Origin: Actinomyces gerencseriae DSM 6844
GTDB taxonomy: Bacteria > Actinomycetota > Actinomycetes > Actinomycetales > Actinomycetaceae
Direction: 5' to 3'
Length of the DNA stretch: 64,000 nt
NCBI RefSeq assembly: GCF_000429265.1
Contig: NZ_AUBN01000006.1
Coordinates: 186,001-250,000 of the forward strand
A model generated the notes under the pieces. It was not told the origin of the DNA and did no database searches. It saw only the letters and a program-made list of their open reading frames with translations. Position numbers and translations under genes: made by a program. Below, in pieces: positions 16,333 through 25,313 of this stretch; the first letter of the stretch is position 1; each line of letters starts with the position of its first letter.

Positions 16333-17139
16333 ATGCTTGTGCTCACCGGCTCCCAGTCCCCGGCCGATACGGCCGGCGAGCAGGACGCGCTTCAGGCCAT
16401 CGACGCGCTCGAGGCCCTGGGCCCCGCTCCCGCCCTCCTGCTGTGCCGCGTCGGCGACGACGAGCGCGCTGCCCGGCTGATCCGCGCGGCTCTGAGCCGG
16501 GGCGCGCCGGGTGTACTGCCAGTGGACGAGTCCGAGACCCGCTTCAGGGTGCTCGCCCACTGCCTGCGCCCGCTCAGTCCCCGAGCGCTCGGCCAGGCTC
16601 CGGTCGTCATCGACGCGCTGCGCCCCGTGCTGCGCACCCGTGTCGTGCTCACATCGGTCAGGAGGGTCGCCATCCCCTCCCCGTCCGTCTGGCAGCACGC
16701 GCGAAGCATGCTGCCCGGGGCCCGCTTCGAACTGGATCTGAATCGGAACCGCATCACCAGGATCAGCGGTCCCGCGTGGGTCGCCCCCGCGCCCGGGCGC
16801 ATGGGCGTCTGGGCGGCCGATGACGAGAAGGGGCGGGTCACCGCGGACCTCGCTCGGCTCGGACTCCGCCGCGAACGCCTTCAGCGGGCATCCCGGCGAT
16901 GGCCGGCGAAGGCGTGGGCGGAGATGACGGTGCTCGACGCGGATCCCGCCCCGCTCATCACCGAGGCGCTCGCCCGCGTCGCCCGAACGAGCTGCCCCCG
17001 CTGCGGCCGGATGTCCCTTCCAGCGGGATGCCTCATGTGCGGCACATGGCCGTATGCGGATCCTCCCGGGCCCGCACCGGCTCCCGCACCGCATCCGCAG
17101 CGCCCTCCTCGGCCCCGTCCAGCGAAGGAGATCCGATGA
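16333..17139 (+). CDS. Hypothetical protein with C-terminal zinc ribbon, first gene of the tad operon
   Basis: This 268-residue protein is unfamiliar. The ATG at 16333 has AGGAAG 10 bases upstream; an upstream in-frame ATG at 16201 lies in AT-rich noncoding sequence. There is no signal peptide or membrane helix. Residues 221-236 carry two CxxC pairs (Cys221, Cys224, Cys233, Cys236) separated by eight residues, a typical zinc ribbon, followed by a Pro/Arg tail. The N-terminal two thirds is Arg/Leu/Ala-rich, with alternating short strands and helices that look like a Rossmann-type or receiver-like fold. The stop overlaps the cpaB start (ATGA), so it belongs to the pilus operon, perhaps as a regulator or assembly factor. 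Confidence 0.8.
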   Translation: MLVLTGSQSPADTAGEQDALQAIDALEALGPAPALLLCRVGDDERAARLIRAALSRGAPGVLPVDESETRFRVLAHCLRPLSPRALGQAPVVIDALRPVLRTRVVLTSVRRVAIPSPSVWQHARSMLPGARFELDLNRNRITRISGPAWVAPAPGRMGVWAADDEKGRVTADLARLGLRRERLQRASRRWPAKAWAEMTVLDADPAPLITEALARVARTSCPRCGRMSLPAGCLMCGTWPYADPPGPAPAPAPHPQRPPRPRPAKEIR

Positions 17140-17858
17140 ATCCGCGTCAACGACGAGGAGTTCTGCTCATCCTCGTCACAGTCCTCGGGGCCGTCGTCAC
17201 CTTCGGAGCCGTCTTCAACTACGTCCAGTCCGTCTCCTCGCAGGTCGGCCCCAGGACCACCGTGCTGGAGCTGTCGAAGGATGTGACCGAGCTGCAGGAG
17301 ATCACCGCGGCCGACGTCACCGCCGTGCAGGTGCCCGAGCGCTGGGCCCCGAAGGACGCCGTCCACGACCTGTCCGATGTCCAGGGCGAGGTCGCCGCCG
17401 CCTCCTACCGACGGGGCGCCGTCCTCCAGACCAGCATGCTCCAGGATCCGCCCCAGCTGACCGAGGGCTATCGCGAGGTGACGATCATGGTCGACGCCGA
17501 GACCGGCGTGGCCGGCAGGATCGCATCCGGCTCTCGCGTCGACGTCGTCTCCACCCTGCAGGACCCCGGAACCGATCAGCAGTCCGCTCACGTCATCATC
17601 CAGAACGCGCTCATCACCAACGTCGGTGTCGCCACCACGGTGGAGGACGAGAACTCCTCCGGCGACTTCACCGAGGCGCAAGCCGTGCCCGTGACCTTCG
17701 CCCTCACCCCGGATGACTCGCTCAAGCTCGCCTACGCCGAGAGCTTCTCCAAGAAGGTGCGCCTTCTTCTGCGCCGCGACGGCGACAACGGCTCCGTCGG
17801 CGATCCCGAGTACTCGGCGCCGGCGGGCACCCCCACCACCAACGGAGGTAATCAATGA
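17136..17858 (+). CDS. cpaB: Flp pilus assembly protein CpaB/RcpC
   Basis: This 240-residue protein has an N-terminal membrane helix (about residues 9-30), a SAF domain (residues 45-105, LQEITAADVTAVQVPERWAP) and the RcpC/CpaB domain with YREVTIMVDAETGVAGRI and the GSRVDVVSTL motif. CpaB is the periplasmic or outer-face component of the Tad machine. In Gram-positive bacteria it would sit on the outer face of the membrane. AAGGAG lies 6 bases before the ATG. The gene overlaps its neighbours by four bases on each side (ATGA), indicating tight translational coupling. Confidence 0.93.
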   Translation: MNPRQRRGVLLILVTVLGAVVTFGAVFNYVQSVSSQVGPRTTVLELSKDVTELQEITAADVTAVQVPERWAPKDAVHDLSDVQGEVAAASYRRGAVLQTSMLQDPPQLTEGYREVTIMVDAETGVAGRIASGSRVDVVSTLQDPGTDQQSAHVIIQNALITNVGVATTVEDENSSGDFTEAQAVPVTFALTPDDSLKLAYAESFSKKVRLLLRRDGDNGSVGDPEYSAPAGTPTTNGGNQ

Positions 17859-19417
17859 CACAGTACGTGTTGACCGACGACGAACAGGTCCGCATCCAGG
17901 TCACCGCCGCCATCGCGGAGGCGGAAGGCCTCGGCGAGGTCGTGGCCGTGGACTCCCCCGACCGCCTGCGCGAGTCCCTGCGCGCCGGCAGCGCGTCCTG
18001 CGTCCTCGTGGACGAGGCTCTCGGGGGCGTCTCCGCTCTGGCCGTCACGCAGGAGATCTCCCGCTCCCATCCGCTCACCCCGGTCGTCCTGCTCTCCCGC
18101 GGCCGGAGCGTCGAGGTTCTCACCGCCGCCATGGACGCGGGAGCGCGCACCGTGCTCGCCGTACCGCTCTCCCTGGAGGAGCTGAACAGTCGTCTCCAAC
18201 CGGTCCTGGCCTGGTCGCAGGCGGTCCGCAACGAGGCGGGCTCCCACGACGATCCCGGCGCTCACCGCCCCGGCAGCGTCACCGCCATCGTCGGAGCCAA
18301 GGGCGGCGTCGGCGCCTCCACCGTCGCGCTCATGACCGCGGCCCAGCTGGCGCGGCGCACCCGCACCTGCCTGGTGGACCTCGACGTGCGCGGAGGAGAT
18401 CTCGCCGCCATGACGGGTCTGTCCGCGCGACGCTCGATCGCGGACCTGGTGGACATCGCCGCGGAGGCGAGCTCCCGGGAACTCTCGGAGGTCATGTACC
18501 CGCTGCCGGGCGGAATCGCCCTGCTGCCCGCACCGGATCATGGCGAGATGGGCGAGGCGGTGACCGAGACCGCCACCCGCCAGGTCATCTCCGTGCTGCG
18601 CTATCAGTTCGACCACGTCGTCCTCGACTGCGGCGGGCGCCTGGACGACGTCCTGGCGATGGCGCTCGACTCGGCCGATCGGGTCCTCATCGTGGCGACT
18701 CCCGACACCCCGGCCGTGCGCTCCGTGCGGCGGCTGACGGACGCGCTCCACCGGCTCGGCATCGCCCACGGGCGCTCCATGGGCCTCATCGTCAATCGCA
18801 GTGGCCGCCGGCGCGAGATTCAGCCCAGGACGGCGGCGAAAATGGCGGCGGTTCCGCTGATCGTCAGCATCCCGGACCTGACGACGCGAATGGAGATGAC
18901 GGTCAACTCGAACGCGCTGCTCACGACGGAGGTGCCGCCCCTGGCCAAGGCCGTGCGCTCCATCACGGGCACGATCCTGGCCGGGCGGGCAGGCGCATCG
19001 ACGTCGCCCCCGCCCGAGCCGGAGGACGAGGCCCGGTCGTCGCCCCGACGGCGCAGAGGAGGAAAGGGGAGGCACTGGCGCGAGCGCTCCGACAAGGGCC
19101 AGGTCACGGTGGAGTTCCCCGTGGTCTTCGCCCTCGCCACAGCAGCGCTCCTTCTGTGCGTGCAGCTCCTCGGCTACGGGATCTCCTCCATGCTCGCCAA
19201 CAACGCCGCCGAGGAGGCGGCTCGCGACTACGGCATCGGCATGAGCGCCGAGGAGGTCCGCCGGGACGTCGCCGATCATCTTCCCGATGCGTACGACTCG
19301 AGCATGACCATCACTCGGCACCCCGACGACACGGTCACCGTCGCCCTGCCGGTGCCCTCCGTCGTCGAGCTCCGCACGTCCGCCGAGGCCGGGATCGTCC
19401 GGGAGGGGCGATCATGA
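17855..19417 (+). CDS. cpaE: CpaE-type pilus ATPase fused to a TadE-like pseudopilin
   Basis: This is one 520-residue frame with two parts. Residues 1-125 form a degenerate receiver-like domain. Residues 140-380 form a MinD/ParA-type ATPase with deviant Walker A KGGVGAST (Lys149), as in CpaE/TadZ, the polar localisation factor of Tad pili. After a Pro/Glu and Arg-rich linker, residues 414-520 are TadE-like: DKGQVTVEFPVVFALATAAL with the class III prepilin motif (Gly415, then Gln416 at +1 and Glu420 at +5), a membrane helix and a short outer domain. No in-frame start codon lies near the junction, but an AGGAGG at 19057-19062 is placed where a separate tadE would be expected to have its ribosome binding site. 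Peptidase cleavage after Gly415 could release the pseudopilin. A sequencing error is possible but unlikely, as both parts are in one clean frame. Confidence 0.88.
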   Translation: MTQYVLTDDEQVRIQVTAAIAEAEGLGEVVAVDSPDRLRESLRAGSASCVLVDEALGGVSALAVTQEISRSHPLTPVVLLSRGRSVEVLTAAMDAGARTVLAVPLSLEELNSRLQPVLAWSQAVRNEAGSHDDPGAHRPGSVTAIVGAKGGVGASTVALMTAAQLARRTRTCLVDLDVRGGDLAAMTGLSARRSIADLVDIAAEASSRELSEVMYPLPGGIALLPAPDHGEMGEAVTETATRQVISVLRYQFDHVVLDCGGRLDDVLAMALDSADRVLIVATPDTPAVRSVRRLTDALHRLGIAHGRSMGLIVNRSGRRREIQPRTAAKMAAVPLIVSIPDLTTRMEMTVNSNALLTTEVPPLAKAVRSITGTILAGRAGASTSPPPEPEDEARSSPRRRRGGKGRHWRERSDKGQVTVEFPVVFALATAALLLCVQLLGYGISSMLANNAAEEAARDYGIGMSAEEVRRDVADHLPDAYDSSMTITRHPDDTVTVALPVPSVVELRTSAEAGIVREGRS

Positions 19418-19791
19418 CCGCCCCGTCATCGCAACGCCTGCTGCACGGGCTGCGCCGCGTCGAGCGCGGCGCCCTCGACATCGAGCTCGCCGGCTTCATC
19501 CCGGTCCTGCTCGTCGTCCTGCTTCTCCTCCTTCAAGGCTTCCTGGCCATCTCCACCGTGACCTCCACGAGCGCGGCCGCCCGCGACGGCGCTCGCGCCG
19601 CCATGCTCGGGCGATCCGCCACGGCCGCCGCGGAGCGGTCCCTGCCGGACTGGGTCGCGCTCGAGTCGGTCACGGACAGCTGCGGTTCGGAGCACTGCGT
19701 GCGGGTGACGGCACGGGTTCCGATCGGCCTGCCGGCCTTCACCACCAGGCACGTCACCGTGACGCGAACGGCCTACTTCCCGGAGGACTGA
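19414..19791 (+). CDS. tadE: TadE-like pseudopilin
   Basis: This 125-residue protein has a short basic leader ending ERG, cleavable after Gly19, then ALDIELAGFIPVLLVVLLLL with Glu24 at +5 of the mature form and one membrane helix. A Ser/Ala-rich SAAARDGARAA segment follows, typical of TadE/TadF proteins, and then a small outer domain with two cysteines (CGSEHC). The ATG overlaps the stop of the upstream gene (ATGA). It is probably the partner minor pilin of the TadE domain fused to CpaE, and it should be processed by the peptidase encoded at 15163. Confidence 0.85.
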   Translation: MTAPSSQRLLHGLRRVERGALDIELAGFIPVLLVVLLLLLQGFLAISTVTSTSAAARDGARAAMLGRSATAAAERSLPDWVALESVTDSCGSEHCVRVTARVPIGLPAFTTRHVTVTRTAYFPED

Positions 19792-19792
19792 C

Positions 19793-21094
19793 ATGGCGCT
19801 GAGAGATCGCACGGCCTCGCCCGCCGCAGGAGGGCATCCGGTGGCGAACAGCAGGGAGGAGCTCGTCACCCGGTATCGGGCCCGTCTGCTGGAGGAGGTC
19901 GACCTGGAGGAGGTGGCCGGGCTCGATCTCCCCCAGCAGCGAGCGCGGCTGGAGCGAATGCTCTCCCGGCTCCTGTCCCTGGAGGGGCCGGTCATGTCGC
20001 CCCGGGAAAGAACGTGGCTCATCACACGGATCGTCGATGACGCCGTCGGCCTCGGTGTGCTCGAGCCTCTGGTGGCGGACCGCAGTGTCACCGAGATCAT
20101 GGTCAATGGCGCGGACGACGTCTTCGTGGAGCGCGCCGGCAGGATCGAGCGGGTCCCCACCCGGTTCGCCTCCGAGGCGGATCTCTACCGGCTCATCGAC
20201 CGCGTCGTCTCCTCGGTCAATCGCCGTGTGGATGAGTCGAGCCCCATGGTGGACGCCCGCCTGCCCGGGGGCGAACGCGTCAACGTCATCATCCCGCCAC
20301 TCGCCCTGGACGGGCCGACGATCACGATCCGCCGCTTCCCCCAACCCTTCCACCTCGCGGATCTCGTGGCTCGCCGCAGCCTGCCTCAGCAGGCCGCGGA
20401 TCTTCTCGGCGCCCTGGTGGCGGCGAGGCTCAGCATTCTCATCTCGGGCGGAACCGGTTCCGGCAAGACCACCTTCCTCAACGCCCTCTCCGGCACGATC
20501 CCGGAGCACGAGCGCATCATCACCATCGAGGACGCCGCCGAGCTCTCGCTGCAGCAGCCCCACGTGGTGCGTCTGGAGGCGCGCCCTGCCAACATCGAGG
20601 GACGCGGTCAGATCGCCATACGCGACCTGGTGCGCAACTCCCTGCGCATGCGTCCGGATCGGATCATCGTCGGAGAGGTTCGCGGAGGTGAGACCCTGGA
20701 CATGCTCCAGGCCATGAACACCGGGCACGAGGGCTCGCTCACCACGGTGCACGCGAACTCCCCGGTGGACGCGCTCAGTCGTCTGGAGACACTCGCCTCG
20801 ATGTCGGACGTCGCCCTCCCGGTGGAGACCGTGCGCGACCAGATCAACGGCGCCATCGACGTCATCGTCCAGCTGGAGAGGGACTCCTCGGGGGTGCGCC
20901 GGGTCAGCGGCATCGACGCGGTCACGTCGCAGCGTCGAGAGGCGTATGCGACGTGCCCGATCCTGCACTACGTCCGTGCGACTCGCCGTGGCGAGGGGAG
21001 CTTCGAGTTCGGCGGGATCCCGGGAGCCATGGCACGACGAGTACTCCAGCACGGCCAGTCGCTCCCGGAGGGGCTGACGGGAGCAGCAGCATGA
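19793..21094 (+). CDS. cpaF: Tad pilus assembly/secretion ATPase CpaF (TadA)
   Basis: This 433-residue hexameric traffic ATPase powers Flp pilus polymerisation from the cytoplasmic face. It shows the N-terminal helical domain, a linker with [15 protein letters not shown], Walker [11 protein letters not shown] (Lys225, Thr226), an Asp/Glu box ([10 protein letters not shown]), Walker B ([16 protein letters not shown]) and the His box [14 protein letters not shown]. All are intact and the length is normal. It starts one base after the tadE stop and overlaps tadB by four bases. Confidence 0.96.
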   Translation: MALRDRTASPAAGGHPVANSREELVTRYRARLLEEVDLEEVAGLDLPQQRARLERMLSRLLSLEGPVMSPRERTWLITRIVDDAVGLGVLEPLVADRSVTEIMVNGADDVFVERAGRIERVPTRFASEADLYRLIDRVVSSVNRRVDESSPMVDARLPGGERVNVIIPPLALDGPTITIRRFPQPFHLADLVARRSLPQQAADLLGALVAARLSILISGGTGSGKTTFLNALSGTIPEHERIITIEDAAELSLQQPHVVRLEARPANIEGRGQIAIRDLVRNSLRMRPDRIIVGEVRGGETLDMLQAMNTGHEGSLTTVHANSPVDALSRLETLASMSDVALPVETVRDQINGAIDVIVQLERDSSGVRRVSGIDAVTSQRREAYATCPILHYVRATRRGEGSFEFGGIPGAMARRVLQHGQSLPEGLTGAAA

Positions 21095-22017
21095 ACGGCA
21101 TCGGGGTCATCCTCCTCAGCACAGCGGTGACGATCGCCGCCGGCGCCGCCGCGGTGCTGTCATTGGGGACCGGCGCTGAGCGCGCCGCTCGGGTCGCGCA
21201 GAGCCTGGGGGCGGCGGAGAGCTCCCGTCGAACCAGGCCGACGGGCCTCCTCCTGGCACCGCTGCGGCGGTCGCCCCTCGGCCGCGCGCTCCGCAAACGG
21301 CTCACCGGGGCCGGACTCGACTGGGATCCGGCGGGCACCGAGCTGATCCTCGCAGCCGGCATCATCATCGTGTTCCTGGGAACGCGTCCGTTCATCGGAC
21401 GGATCGCGGGCGGCGTCCTGGCGGCCGCAGTGCCGCTCGCCTTCTCCCGGTGGATGCAGCGCCGCGCGGCCCGGCGAACCGAGCACTTCATCGCCCAGCT
21501 CCCGGATGTCTCCCGGCTCCTGTCCAACGGCACCTCGGCGGGAATGTCCGTGGAACGGGCCCTCGGAATGGCGGCGGCGGAGGTTCCGGAGCCCGCGAGG
21601 ACGGAGCTGAGTCGAGTGGTCGCCCAGCTCGGACTGGGATGGGCGCTGGACGCCTCCCTGACCGACCTCTCGGAGCGGATGCCCTCGCGCGAGCTCGACG
21701 TCCTCGTGCGCACCATCATCATTCAGTCCAGGTCCGGCGGCACCCTGGTCGCCGCCCTGCAGGAGATCGCCTTCGCCCTCGAGGACCGCAAGCAACTGCA
21801 CCGCGAAGTGCGCACCGCGATTCTCGGCTCGGCGGTCAGCGGCTACATCGTTCCCGTCATGGGCGTGGGGTGCGTCGTACTCCTCAATCTCATGAAACCG
21901 GGCGTCCTCGACGACATGGCCTCCTCCCTCATCGGTCGCCTCGTCCTGCTGGCCGCCCTCATCTTCTTCGGACTCGGCGCCCTGCTCATCAAGACCGTCT
22001 CACGGGTGGAGGTGTGA
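21091..22017 (+). CDS. tadB: Tad pilus platform protein TadB
   Basis: This 308-residue inner-membrane platform protein has the type II secretion GspF-like core. An N-terminal helix, a pair of central helices (about residues 85-120), the cytoplasmic FIAQLPDVSRLLSNGTSAG segment and two C-terminal helices (SGYIVPVMGVGCVVLLNL and RLVLLAALIFFGLGALL) are visible. TadB and TadC form the membrane platform turned by CpaF. The ATG overlaps the cpaF stop (ATGA), and tadC starts one base after its stop. Confidence 0.93.
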   Translation: MNGIGVILLSTAVTIAAGAAAVLSLGTGAERAARVAQSLGAAESSRRTRPTGLLLAPLRRSPLGRALRKRLTGAGLDWDPAGTELILAAGIIIVFLGTRPFIGRIAGGVLAAAVPLAFSRWMQRRAARRTEHFIAQLPDVSRLLSNGTSAGMSVERALGMAAAEVPEPARTELSRVVAQLGLGWALDASLTDLSERMPSRELDVLVRTIIIQSRSGGTLVAALQEIAFALEDRKQLHREVRTAILGSAVSGYIVPVMGVGCVVLLNLMKPGVLDDMASSLIGRLVLLAALIFFGLGALLIKTVSRVEV

Positions 22018-22018
22018 C

Positions 22019-22945
22019 ATGGTCGCCCTCGGCGCGGGCCTCCTCGCCGCGTGCTTCGTGCTCGCGGTCGCCAACGGCATTCGAATGATCCGGGATGACG
22101 GCACGGGGCACATGGCCGGTCCCGCGACCGAAACCGGCGGGACGGGCGGAACGGATGAGTCGGTCGGGACCGACGCGCACCGACGCGAGGGCGTCTTCGT
22201 CAGGTTCATCGACGCCCTGGGGCTGCGGGGGCAGCAGGTGCTTCGCCGTCTCTACGGGCCGGTGCGCCTGAGCACGCTCAACCAGCGGCTCAGGAGCGCC
22301 GGCAACCCGGAGGGCCTGCATCTCGACCTGTTCATTCAGCGCGAAGCGGGTTTCGTCCTGCTCAGCACGGGCCTGCTGCTCGTCTTCGTCCTGCTGGACC
22401 AGCCGGTCCTCGGAGTCGTGATCGCCATCATCTTCTCAGGATGGATGCAGCTGTGGCTCGCCCAGTCTCTTCGCGGCCGGCAGAGGAGGATCAACCAGGA
22501 CCTGCCCGACTTCCTCGACATCCTCGCGGTCGCCGTCCGTTCCGGACTCCCGTTTCGAAACGCGCTGGAGCGCGTCTGCGAGCGCTTCGAGGGACCGGTG
22601 TCCGAGGAGATGACCACCGCTCTCCACGAGATGCGTCTGGGGGTATCCCGGCGAGACGCCTTCTCCGCGGTCAGGAGGCGGAGCCGCTCGGACAGCATCG
22701 ACACCTTCGTCACGGCCCTCCTCCAGTCCGAGGAACTGGGGACCCCGATCGGCGACGCCCTGCAGGCGATCGTCAAGGAGATCAGACGCGAACGCGCCGA
22801 GCAGGTGCGCCGTGATGCCGCCAAGGCCTCGCCGAAGGTCTCGCTCGTCGCCACGATGACCATGCTGCCGGGCACGATCATCCTCATGACGGGCGGCATG
22901 CTGTACGCCAATCGAGACGTCTTCGCCCGCATCTTCGGTGGTTGA
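22019..22945 (+). CDS. tadC: Tad pilus platform protein TadC
   Basis: This 308-residue protein is the second GspF-like platform subunit. After an N-terminal helix and a Gly/Thr-rich loop, the core shows two helices around residues 115-150, the QDLPDFLDILAVAVRSGLPF motif, EELGTPIGDALQAIVKEIRR, and the C-terminal helix starting SLVATMTMLPGTIILMTGG. This matches TadC in length and motifs. It is encoded directly after tadB and just before the sensor kinase gene. Confidence 0.93.
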   Translation: MVALGAGLLAACFVLAVANGIRMIRDDGTGHMAGPATETGGTGGTDESVGTDAHRREGVFVRFIDALGLRGQQVLRRLYGPVRLSTLNQRLRSAGNPEGLHLDLFIQREAGFVLLSTGLLLVFVLLDQPVLGVVIAIIFSGWMQLWLAQSLRGRQRRINQDLPDFLDILAVAVRSGLPFRNALERVCERFEGPVSEEMTTALHEMRLGVSRRDAFSAVRRRSRSDSIDTFVTALLQSEELGTPIGDALQAIVKEIRRERAEQVRRDAAKASPKVSLVATMTMLPGTIILMTGGMLYANRDVFARIFGG

Positions 22946-22947
22946 CG

Positions 22948-24183
22948 ATGACGTCTCAGACAACGATCGTCCGGCCGCCCCTGGCGCAGGAGATACGGGA
23001 CCGCAGCATGTCCGGTGCCGTAGGACTCATCTGCGACGTGAGGCTGGGCATCCTGCTCACCTGCGAACTGATTCTCATAACGAACGGCACCTCGATCCCG
23101 TCGATCGTCTCCCTCTTCGTGACGATGAGTCTGAGCTGGATACTGCTGCGAACCGTACGGCGAGCCCCGGCCGTGGCCAGCTGGGGCCGGCTCTTCCCCT
23201 GCACGGACCTCATCGTCACCGGAGCGCTCGTCTTCACCCTGTCCGACGCCTTCAACGGCGCATACGCGCTGACCATCGCCTACATCCTGACCTCCGCGCT
23301 GCTGATCGGCATCATCACGAGCGCGGCCTGGGCCGCCGTGTGGACGACCGGCATCCTGACCATTCTCATCACGATGAGGCCGAGCCACGCGCCGCTCCCG
23401 TCGGCGATCTCGATCATCTCGATCCTCGGCATCGCAGCGGGCGTCCTCCTCGGCAATCGTCTGTTCGTCCAGCTCCAGGAGGTCGGCAGGCTCACCGCCG
23501 AGGCCGCCGCCGCCCGTGCCGAGGAGCGCGCTCTCACCGAGCGCCTGACGATCGCCCGGGACCTCCACGACTCGCTGGCGAAGAGCATCCACGGCATCAG
23601 AATGCTCGCCGAGACCCTCGACGACTCGCTGCGCACGACGAATCATGAGGACGCCGTTCTCAGCCGCACCCTCTTCGAGTCGGCGGACGAGGCCAGCCGG
23701 GAGGCTCGCCTGGTCCTGGACGGCCTGCGGATCAGCGGCGAGAACGACGCCGTGGGAGCCCTCGCCGAAGAGGTCGCGCGCTGGAGCGCCCGAACCGGCA
23801 TTGCAGCGATCCGCGCCGACTCCGAGTCGGCACCGCGCCTGCCGTGCTCGCCGGAGGCGATGTGGCAGCTCCAGCGCGTGCTCGGAGAGGCGCTCACCAA
23901 TATCGAGAAGCACGCCCGGGCCACCACGATGCGCTTCTCCGCCCGAACGGAGGGGGACCGGCTGCGCATGGAGATCAGCGACGACGGCATCGGACTCGAC
24001 ACGGACGGCGGTGAGCCCCTCCTTCCCGAGGGGCACTACGGCCTCACGGGGATGCGTGAGCGCGCCGAGGTCCTCGGCGCCGAGCTGAGCATCGAGTCGC
24101 ACCCGGAGCCCGGCATCGGACTGCGGACACGGCTGCTCGTCCCACTGACATCGCTGACGACCACCCGGGAGGCACGAACGTGA
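22948..24183 (+). CDS. Sensor histidine kinase (NarX/HisKA_3 type)
   Basis: This 411-residue sensor has about six membrane helices in its first 180 residues and almost no extracellular loop, so it probably senses a membrane or intramembrane signal. The dimerisation/phosphoacceptor motif is ARDLHDSLAKSIHG with His207. The ATPase domain has the N box (EALTNIEKHARAT), DDGIGLD and GHYGLTGMRERAEVLGAEL. I use the ATG at 22948; a TTG six bases earlier overlaps the tadC stop. It overlaps the response regulator by four bases (GTGA). Its place inside the pilus locus suggests control of pilus genes. Confidence 0.93.
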   Translation: MTSQTTIVRPPLAQEIRDRSMSGAVGLICDVRLGILLTCELILITNGTSIPSIVSLFVTMSLSWILLRTVRRAPAVASWGRLFPCTDLIVTGALVFTLSDAFNGAYALTIAYILTSALLIGIITSAAWAAVWTTGILTILITMRPSHAPLPSAISIISILGIAAGVLLGNRLFVQLQEVGRLTAEAAAARAEERALTERLTIARDLHDSLAKSIHGIRMLAETLDDSLRTTNHEDAVLSRTLFESADEASREARLVLDGLRISGENDAVGALAEEVARWSARTGIAAIRADSESAPRLPCSPEAMWQLQRVLGEALTNIEKHARATTMRFSARTEGDRLRMEISDDGIGLDTDGGEPLLPEGHYGLTGMRERAEVLGAELSIESHPEPGIGLRTRLLVPLTSLTTTREART

Positions 24184-24803
24184 AGATCATGATCGTGGAT
24201 GACAACGCCATCGTGCGCGCGGGTCTTCGAGCGGTGCTGACGCGGGTGGACTCGGTGACGGAGGTGGTCGAGGCCGAGGACGCCTTCGCGGCCCTGGAGA
24301 CAGCCACCGCCGAGTCGCCGGAGATCGTCCTGCTGGACATCTCGATGCCAGGGCGCAGCGGCCTGGACATCCTCCCCGAGCTCGTCGATCGCATGTCCGT
24401 CATCATGCTCACGTCATTGAAGGATCCGGCGCTGATCCGCCGGGCGATCGACGCCGGCGCACGCGGGTACCTGGTGCACGGCCAGCTGGGCGTCAACGAG
24501 GTCGCCGGAGCCATCGAGACCTGTCGGCACGGCGGACTCGTCCTCGGCCGGGAGGCGGCCGAGGTCGTGCTCCACCCCTCCGAGGCCGACCGCCCCAACC
24601 CCCTGCGCGAGCACCTGACCGAGCGCGAGGCCGAGATCCTCGACCTCGCGGCCGGGGGCCTGTCGAATGCGGAGATCGCGTCCCGGCTGTACCTGTCCGA
24701 GCGGACCGTCAAGAACTATCTCAATGCCGCCTATCCCAAGATCGACGTCCACAACCGGGCCGAGGCGGTCTCCGCCTGGCTGGGGCGGAATCAAGGGCGC
24801 TGA
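24180..24803 (+). CDS. NarL/LuxR-family response regulator
   Basis: This 207-residue regulator has a receiver domain (acidic pair Asp7-Asp8, phosphoacceptor Asp53 in LLDISMPG) and a C-terminal LuxR-type helix-turn-helix (LTEREAEILDLAAGGLSNAE, then IASRLYLSERTVKNYL). It starts with a GTG that overlaps the kinase stop, so the pair is translationally coupled. It lies directly upstream of the flp pilin gene, which is separated by a hairpin, and is the likely regulator of flp or of the whole operon. Confidence 0.94.
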   Translation: MKIMIVDDNAIVRAGLRAVLTRVDSVTEVVEAEDAFAALETATAESPEIVLLDISMPGRSGLDILPELVDRMSVIMLTSLKDPALIRRAIDAGARGYLVHGQLGVNEVAGAIETCRHGGLVLGREAAEVVLHPSEADRPNPLREHLTEREAEILDLAAGGLSNAEIASRLYLSERTVKNYLNAAYPKIDVHNRAEAVSAWLGRNQGR

Positions 24804-24811
24804 TCGAGGCG

Positions 24812-24835
24812 CCCGCCCCTGCGCCCCGGGGCGGG
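24812..24835 (+). terminator. Hairpin between the regulator gene and flp
   Basis: CCCGCCCC (24812-24819) pairs with GGGGCGGG (24828-24835) with an 8-base loop. A short T run (24847-24850) follows 11 bases later. It probably ends the tad operon transcript, so flp would have its own promoter in the 75 bases that remain. Confidence 0.45.
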
Positions 24836-24909
24836 GGCCCGCCTACTTTTCATTCCGTCAGCAGGACGCAGCCGGCCCTCCGGCTCCATCCCATCACACG
24901 GAGGTCATG

Positions 24910-25143
24910 ATGAACAACAACTCCCTGCTCCGCCTTCAGGTCCGCATTCAGCAGGCGTGGACCGACCTGCGCGACAGCGAGCGCGGTCAGACGATGGTCG
25001 AGTACGCGGGCATCGGCCTGGTCGTCGTCGCCATCGTCGCGGCCGCGGCCGCGGCCGTGAGCGGGAAGGACAAGTCCATCGGAGAAGCGATCACGGGAAA
25101 GATCTCGCAGATCATCGGGTCGATCAAGACAGGCGGGAAATGA
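24910..25143 (+). CDS. flp: Flp-family major pilin
   Basis: This 77-residue prepilin has a 26-residue leader ending SERG, cleavage expected between Gly26 and Gln27, then the Flp signature QTMVEYAGIGLVVVAIVAAA (Glu31 and Tyr32 at +5 and +6) and a short Lys/Gly-rich tail. It is the only small Flp protein in the window and should be the main filament subunit. Two ATG codons lie in tandem (24907 and 24910). The second has the better spacing (5 bases) from GGAGG. A stem-loop at 25175-25213 follows, as expected for a highly expressed single-gene transcript. Confidence 0.95.
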   Translation: MNNNSLLRLQVRIQQAWTDLRDSERGQTMVEYAGIGLVVVAIVAAAAAAVSGKDKSIGEAITGKISQIIGSIKTGGK

Positions 25144-25174
25144 GCTCCCCCGCGAGGGAGTGACACGGACAGCA

Positions 25175-25213
25175 CGGCCAGGCGCATCCGGAGGAGACGG
25201 ATGCACCTGGCCG
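25175..25213 (+). terminator. Long hairpin after flp
   Basis: A 16-base inverted repeat (25175-25190 with 25198-25213, one A/C mismatch) and a 7-base loop lie 31 bases after the flp stop. It is a strong candidate terminator and would also stabilise the 3' end of the pilin message. Confidence 0.65.
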
Positions 25214-25313
25214 CGCGCTGCTTGTCCAGGTCATACGCCCTCCGCACCCCCTGAATATGCCCACCGCATGCTCCCACGACACATGCCCCTATCGCGTCAT
25301 GCAGGACTGACCT

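Noticed and set aside
19043-19100. A separate tadE gene starting after the AGGAGG at 19057-19062
   Set aside because: No ATG, GTG or TTG in the TadE frame lies within a usable distance, so as written the TadE part can only be made as a fusion.
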